A DNA stretch of 64,000 nucleotides from Halomonas chromatireducens. GTDB lineage: Bacteria > Pseudomonadota > Gammaproteobacteria > Pseudomonadales > Halomonadaceae. The notes below the pieces were generated by a model. It was not told the origin of the DNA, did no database searches, and saw only the letters and a list, made by a program, of their open reading frames with translations. The translations under genes and the position numbers were made by a program. The stretch lies in NCBI RefSeq assembly GCF_001545155.1, contig NZ_CP014226.1:2772387-2836386 (forward strand), written 5' to 3'. Positions within the stretch are counted from its first letter, which is position 1. The number at the start of each line of letters is the position of its first letter. Of the stretch, positions 62,301-64,000 are shown one piece after another.

Positions 62301-64000
62301 TGTTCGAGGTCGAAGTCATGCAGTAGGTAGCGCACCTCCGGGGTATCAATTTCATAGGGACGCTCGCCAATCACGCGCAGCCCCAGATTCTCCATCACCG
62401 GCAGCACGTCGGAGAGCGGAATCGGGCGGTCACGCTGGAAAAGCTTGAGATTGACACCGCTGCCCTCCTCCTCGACCAGACGGTAGAGCGAGAGCGCCAG
62501 TGGCTCACCCTCATCCAGCTCGAACAGATGCTGCATATCGAAGACGGCCGTGCGGCAACCAAAATCTTCCCGATAGCTGACGGGAAAGGCATCGCGGAAG
62601 CGCTCCATCAGCTCATTGGCCTGCTCCTCGCCGAAGCCCTCGACCATCGCCTCCTGCAGCTCATCGCGCCAGCTACGCGCCAACTGAGCCACCTTGGACT
62701 CGAGGCGCTTGAGGTTGACCTCCCGGGGCACGTCGCTGTTGAAACGCAGGATGAACTGGATTCGGGCCAGCACCGACTCGGAGAGATAGGTGTTGAAATC
62801 CCCGAAAGTGGCGTCGAGCTCCTCGCAGAGCATCTGCTGGATGCGCAGGCGCAGGTCCGTGGAGAATACATCCCTCGGCACGAAGACCAGACAGGAGTGG
62901 AAGCGGCCCGAGAGGTCGGTACGCACGAAGATGCGCACCCGACGGCGCTCGCGTATGTCGAGGATGCCCAGCGCCGTCCTGGCCAGCTCCTGGGTCTCGA
63001 TCTGGAACAGGTCGTCACGCGGATAGACTTCCAGGATCTGCAGCAGCTGCTTGCCGTTGTGACCCTTGGGGTTGAAACCAGCGATATCCATTACCGCCTT
63101 GAGCTTGCGCCGCAGAAGCGGAATGTTGCGCGGCGACTCATTGTAGACGGTAGAAGTGAACAGCCCCAGGAAGCGATGCTCGCCGATGACCCGGCCCTGG
63201 TCGTCGTAACGATCGACGGAGATATAGTCCGGGTAGGTCGGCCGATGCACACGGGCATGGTGGGCACTCTTGGCGAACGACAGCAGTTGGGGCACCAGCA
63301 CGAAGCGATTGCCCTCGACGCCCAGTTCCGTACGGATGCGCTCCTGGTAGCGCGGCAGGTCGAGACGAAACACACCCAGCTCACTGCCGGAGACCCTGAC
63401 CAGGCGATCTCCACCGGCGCCGGATTCGATGGTGTACTCGTCATAGCCCAGGAAGGTGAAGTTGTCTCGTACCAGCCACTCGAGGAACGCAATGGCTTCT
63501 TCGTGATCGCCGGGATCAACCTGATCGGGACAGCGGTCCTGTAGTTCCGCAATGGCACCACGCGCCCGACCGCTCATCGCCTCGTAATCACCCACGGCGA
63601 TGCGCACGTCGCGCAGTACATCGTGCAGCGCGTTCTCGATATCGGCCAGCATGGCTGGGGTCGAGTGACGGTCGATCTCTATGGCGATCAGGGATTCACG
63701 ATGGTCGGGGGCCTGTTCTTCCCGTGGGGAGCAGACCCGCTTCAACTTGTGTCCGGCGTCCCGCTCCACCGCCATCACGGCATTATGGATGGCATGCACG
63801 GTGAGGCCACGACGGTTGAGTTCGATGCGCACCGAGTCGACAAGAAACGGCATATCCTCATGCAGGACGGCAACGAAGGTGTGTGACGACTGCCAGCCGT
63901 GCTCTTCAAAGTCGGGGTTGAAGACCCGCACCTTGGGCGAAGCAGGGTCATGCTGCTGGATGAAGTGCCAGACCGACAGGGTGGCACCATAGAGATCGTC
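59321..64000 (-). CDS. gdhB: NAD-specific glutamate dehydrogenase, large 180 kDa type (5' end beyond window)
   Basis: About 1559 C-terminal residues are visible; the frame is open to the window edge (DDLYGATLSVWHFIQQHDP at the far end). Pseudomonas GdhB has about 1620, so roughly 60 are missing. The N-terminal half (ACT-like and regulatory regions) is followed by the catalytic domain: GGLRWSDRHEDYRTEVLGL, QQVKNAVIVPVGAKGGFV with the catalytic Lys residues, and GIGDMAGDVFGNGMLLS in the NAD domain. It deaminates glutamate to 2-oxoglutarate, usually in amino-acid catabolism. It could recycle the glutamate formed by the transaminases in the catabolic island. The hairpin at 59243-59268 follows. 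Confidence 0.96.
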   Translation of the reverse strand, partial: DDLYGATLSVWHFIQQHDPASPKVRVFNPDFEEHGWQSSHTFVAVLHEDMPFLVDSVRIELNRRGLTVHAIHNAVMAVERDAGHKLKRVCSPREEQAPDHRESLIAIEIDRHSTPAMLADIENALHDVLRDVRIAVGDYEAMSGRARGAIAELQDRCPDQVDPGDHEEAIAFLEWLVRDNFTFLGYDEYTIESGAGGDRLVRVSGSELGVFRLDLPRYQERIRTELGVEGNRFVLVPQLLSFAKSAHHARVHRPTYPDYISVDRYDDQGRVIGEHRFLGLFTSTVYNESPRNIPLLRRKLKAVMDIAGFNPKGHNGKQLLQILEVYPRDDLFQIETQELARTALGILDIRERRRVRIFVRTDLSGRFHSCLVFVPRDVFSTDLRLRIQQMLCEELDATFGDFNTYLSESVLARIQFILRFNSDVPREVNLKRLESKVAQLARSWRDELQEAMVEGFGEEQANELMERFRDAFPVSYREDFGCRTAVFDMQHLFELDEGEPLALSLYRLVEEEGSGVNLKLFQRDRPIPLSDVLPVMENLGLRVIGERPYEIDTPEVRYLLHDFDLEHHTSTEVSLQQMREPFIEAFRRIWVGEAENDSFNRLIIVANLDWREVAMLRTYARYLKQIRFGMSQDYIAATLANHPEITRELVRLFALRFDPAHRPDEEEVNACIERIVRHLDGVASLNDDQLLRRYMELIQATLRTNYYQRSTEGREKDYIAYKLDPRQITGIPKPCPAFEIFVCSPRVEGVHLRGGKVARGGLRWSDRHEDYRTEVLGLVKAQQVKNAVIVPVGAKGGFVCKRMPEGADRDTLQQEGIACYKTFIRALLDITDNRVGSEVVPPRDVVRHDDDDAYLVVAADKGTATFSDIANEISAEYGHWLGDAFASGGANGYDHKKMGITARGAWESVKRHFRSLGLDTQREEFSVLGIGDMAGDVFGNGMLLSDKIRLVGAFNHLHIFVDPNPDAAATFAERQRLFAMPRSSWEDFDAGLISEGGGIFKRSAKSIAITPQMKDVFGITEDRLSPNDLLRAMLRSPVDLLWNGGIGTYVKASGETDTEVGDKANDSLRINGRELRCRVVGEGGNLGLTQRGRMEAAENGVKVFTDFIDNAGGVNCSDHEVNIKILIDEVVKRGDMTDKQRNQLLADMTEEVADLVILDNYRQTQAIYLSQMLSQYGIGPYRRFISELEAQGHLDRELEFLPVDETIQERATTEQGMTLPELSVLISYSKSVLKGAVLASDVPDDPYIQQYLERIFPPVLVERFRDEMYDHRLKREIVTTQVANDLVDHMGIVFVRRLIDSTGASRADVARAYIVARDSFQLADTWEQIEALDNQIPSDIQYSMMLDLMRLIRRTTRWFLRQRLGLSTRDAIEYFAPRVAQLQESIGELLRGEEHERWERKRDELIEAGVPEGLACSVAAAGSLYGALGVIQAARQSDEKPQRVAEVFYEVGSRLELPWMIQQVTNLEVGDSWQAQARETFRDDIDRQQLALTVSVLKSEDGREPEERVDNWLQMHSSLHERWCRLIAEVRSGGSQASFPLFAVAVRELVDLAESNGES

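Noticed and set aside
60644..62326. 560-codon plus-strand frame opposite the glutamate dehydrogenase
   Set aside because: The dehydrogenase has conserved catalytic segments throughout this region.

Overview
The window reads as chromosomal DNA of a high-GC gammaproteobacterium, most likely of the Halomonas group (Halomonadaceae). This rests on familiar gene content and order (dnaX-ybaB-recR-rnd-ycgL-ycgN, rmf-pyrD, a large NAD-glutamate dehydrogenase, pldA, queF), plentiful amine and amino-acid catabolism, and a dispersed intergenic repeat. The species is inferred, not proven. No prophage, integrase, transposase or CRISPR array was seen.

Layout. 1-4.1 kb: the 5' part of a von Willebrand A protein with a small membrane partner, then oligopeptidase B. 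4.1-9.2 kb: a minus-strand housekeeping run, ycgN, ycgL, rnd, recR, ybaB and dnaX. 9.5-23.5 kb: a catabolic island. Its first half (GntR regulator, PuuB-like oxidase, iron-type alcohol dehydrogenase, acetylpolyamine amidohydrolase) looks like acetylpolyamine/polyamine use. Its second half (LysR regulator diverging from aminotransferase, CoA-transferase A and B, M20 deacylase, thiolase, then a four-gene polar amino acid ABC importer) matches step by step the biochemical route N6-acetyl-beta-lysine to 4-aminobutyrate. It also resembles Bacillus yodT-yodS-yodR-yodQ. This is the most interesting part of the window.

23.5-27.7 kb: a small unknown gene, the 4.5S SRP RNA gene (ffs, minus strand), and an unusual pair made of an ATP-grasp ligase and a protein with a papain-like Gln-Cys-His-Asn set. 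27.7-36.1 kb: AbrB-type permease, TlyA methyltransferase, giant MscS-type channel, phospholipase A, the DUF883/YqjE/YqjK trio and a CopD-like protein. 36.4-41.3 kb: TetR-like regulator, egtD, a decayed HI0933-type flavoprotein, a di-haem peroxidase, pirin and tRNA-Ser(GGA). 41.4-45.1 kb: YiiD-type thioesterase, nitroreductase, queF with an altered 3' end, and an ABC-2 exporter pair.

45.2-46.2 kb: three tandem tRNA-Gly(GCC)/tRNA-Glu(TTC) pairs, followed downstream by four degenerate ~80 bp repeats that each begin with the 3' end of tRNA-Gly. 46.4-64 kb: msrB, ylqF-type GTPase, alaA, htpX, pdxB, a mini-WGR protein, a periplasmic-sensor GGDEF-EAL protein with a CZB-like tail, a glutaredoxin-like protein, rlmKL, rmf, pyrD and the NAD-glutamate dehydrogenase, which runs off the right edge.

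The parts fit a halophile that scavenges nitrogenous osmolytes and polyamines. The island would yield 4-aminobutyrate and acetyl-CoA. The glutamate dehydrogenase could recycle the glutamate made by the transaminases. All functions are read from sequence alone.
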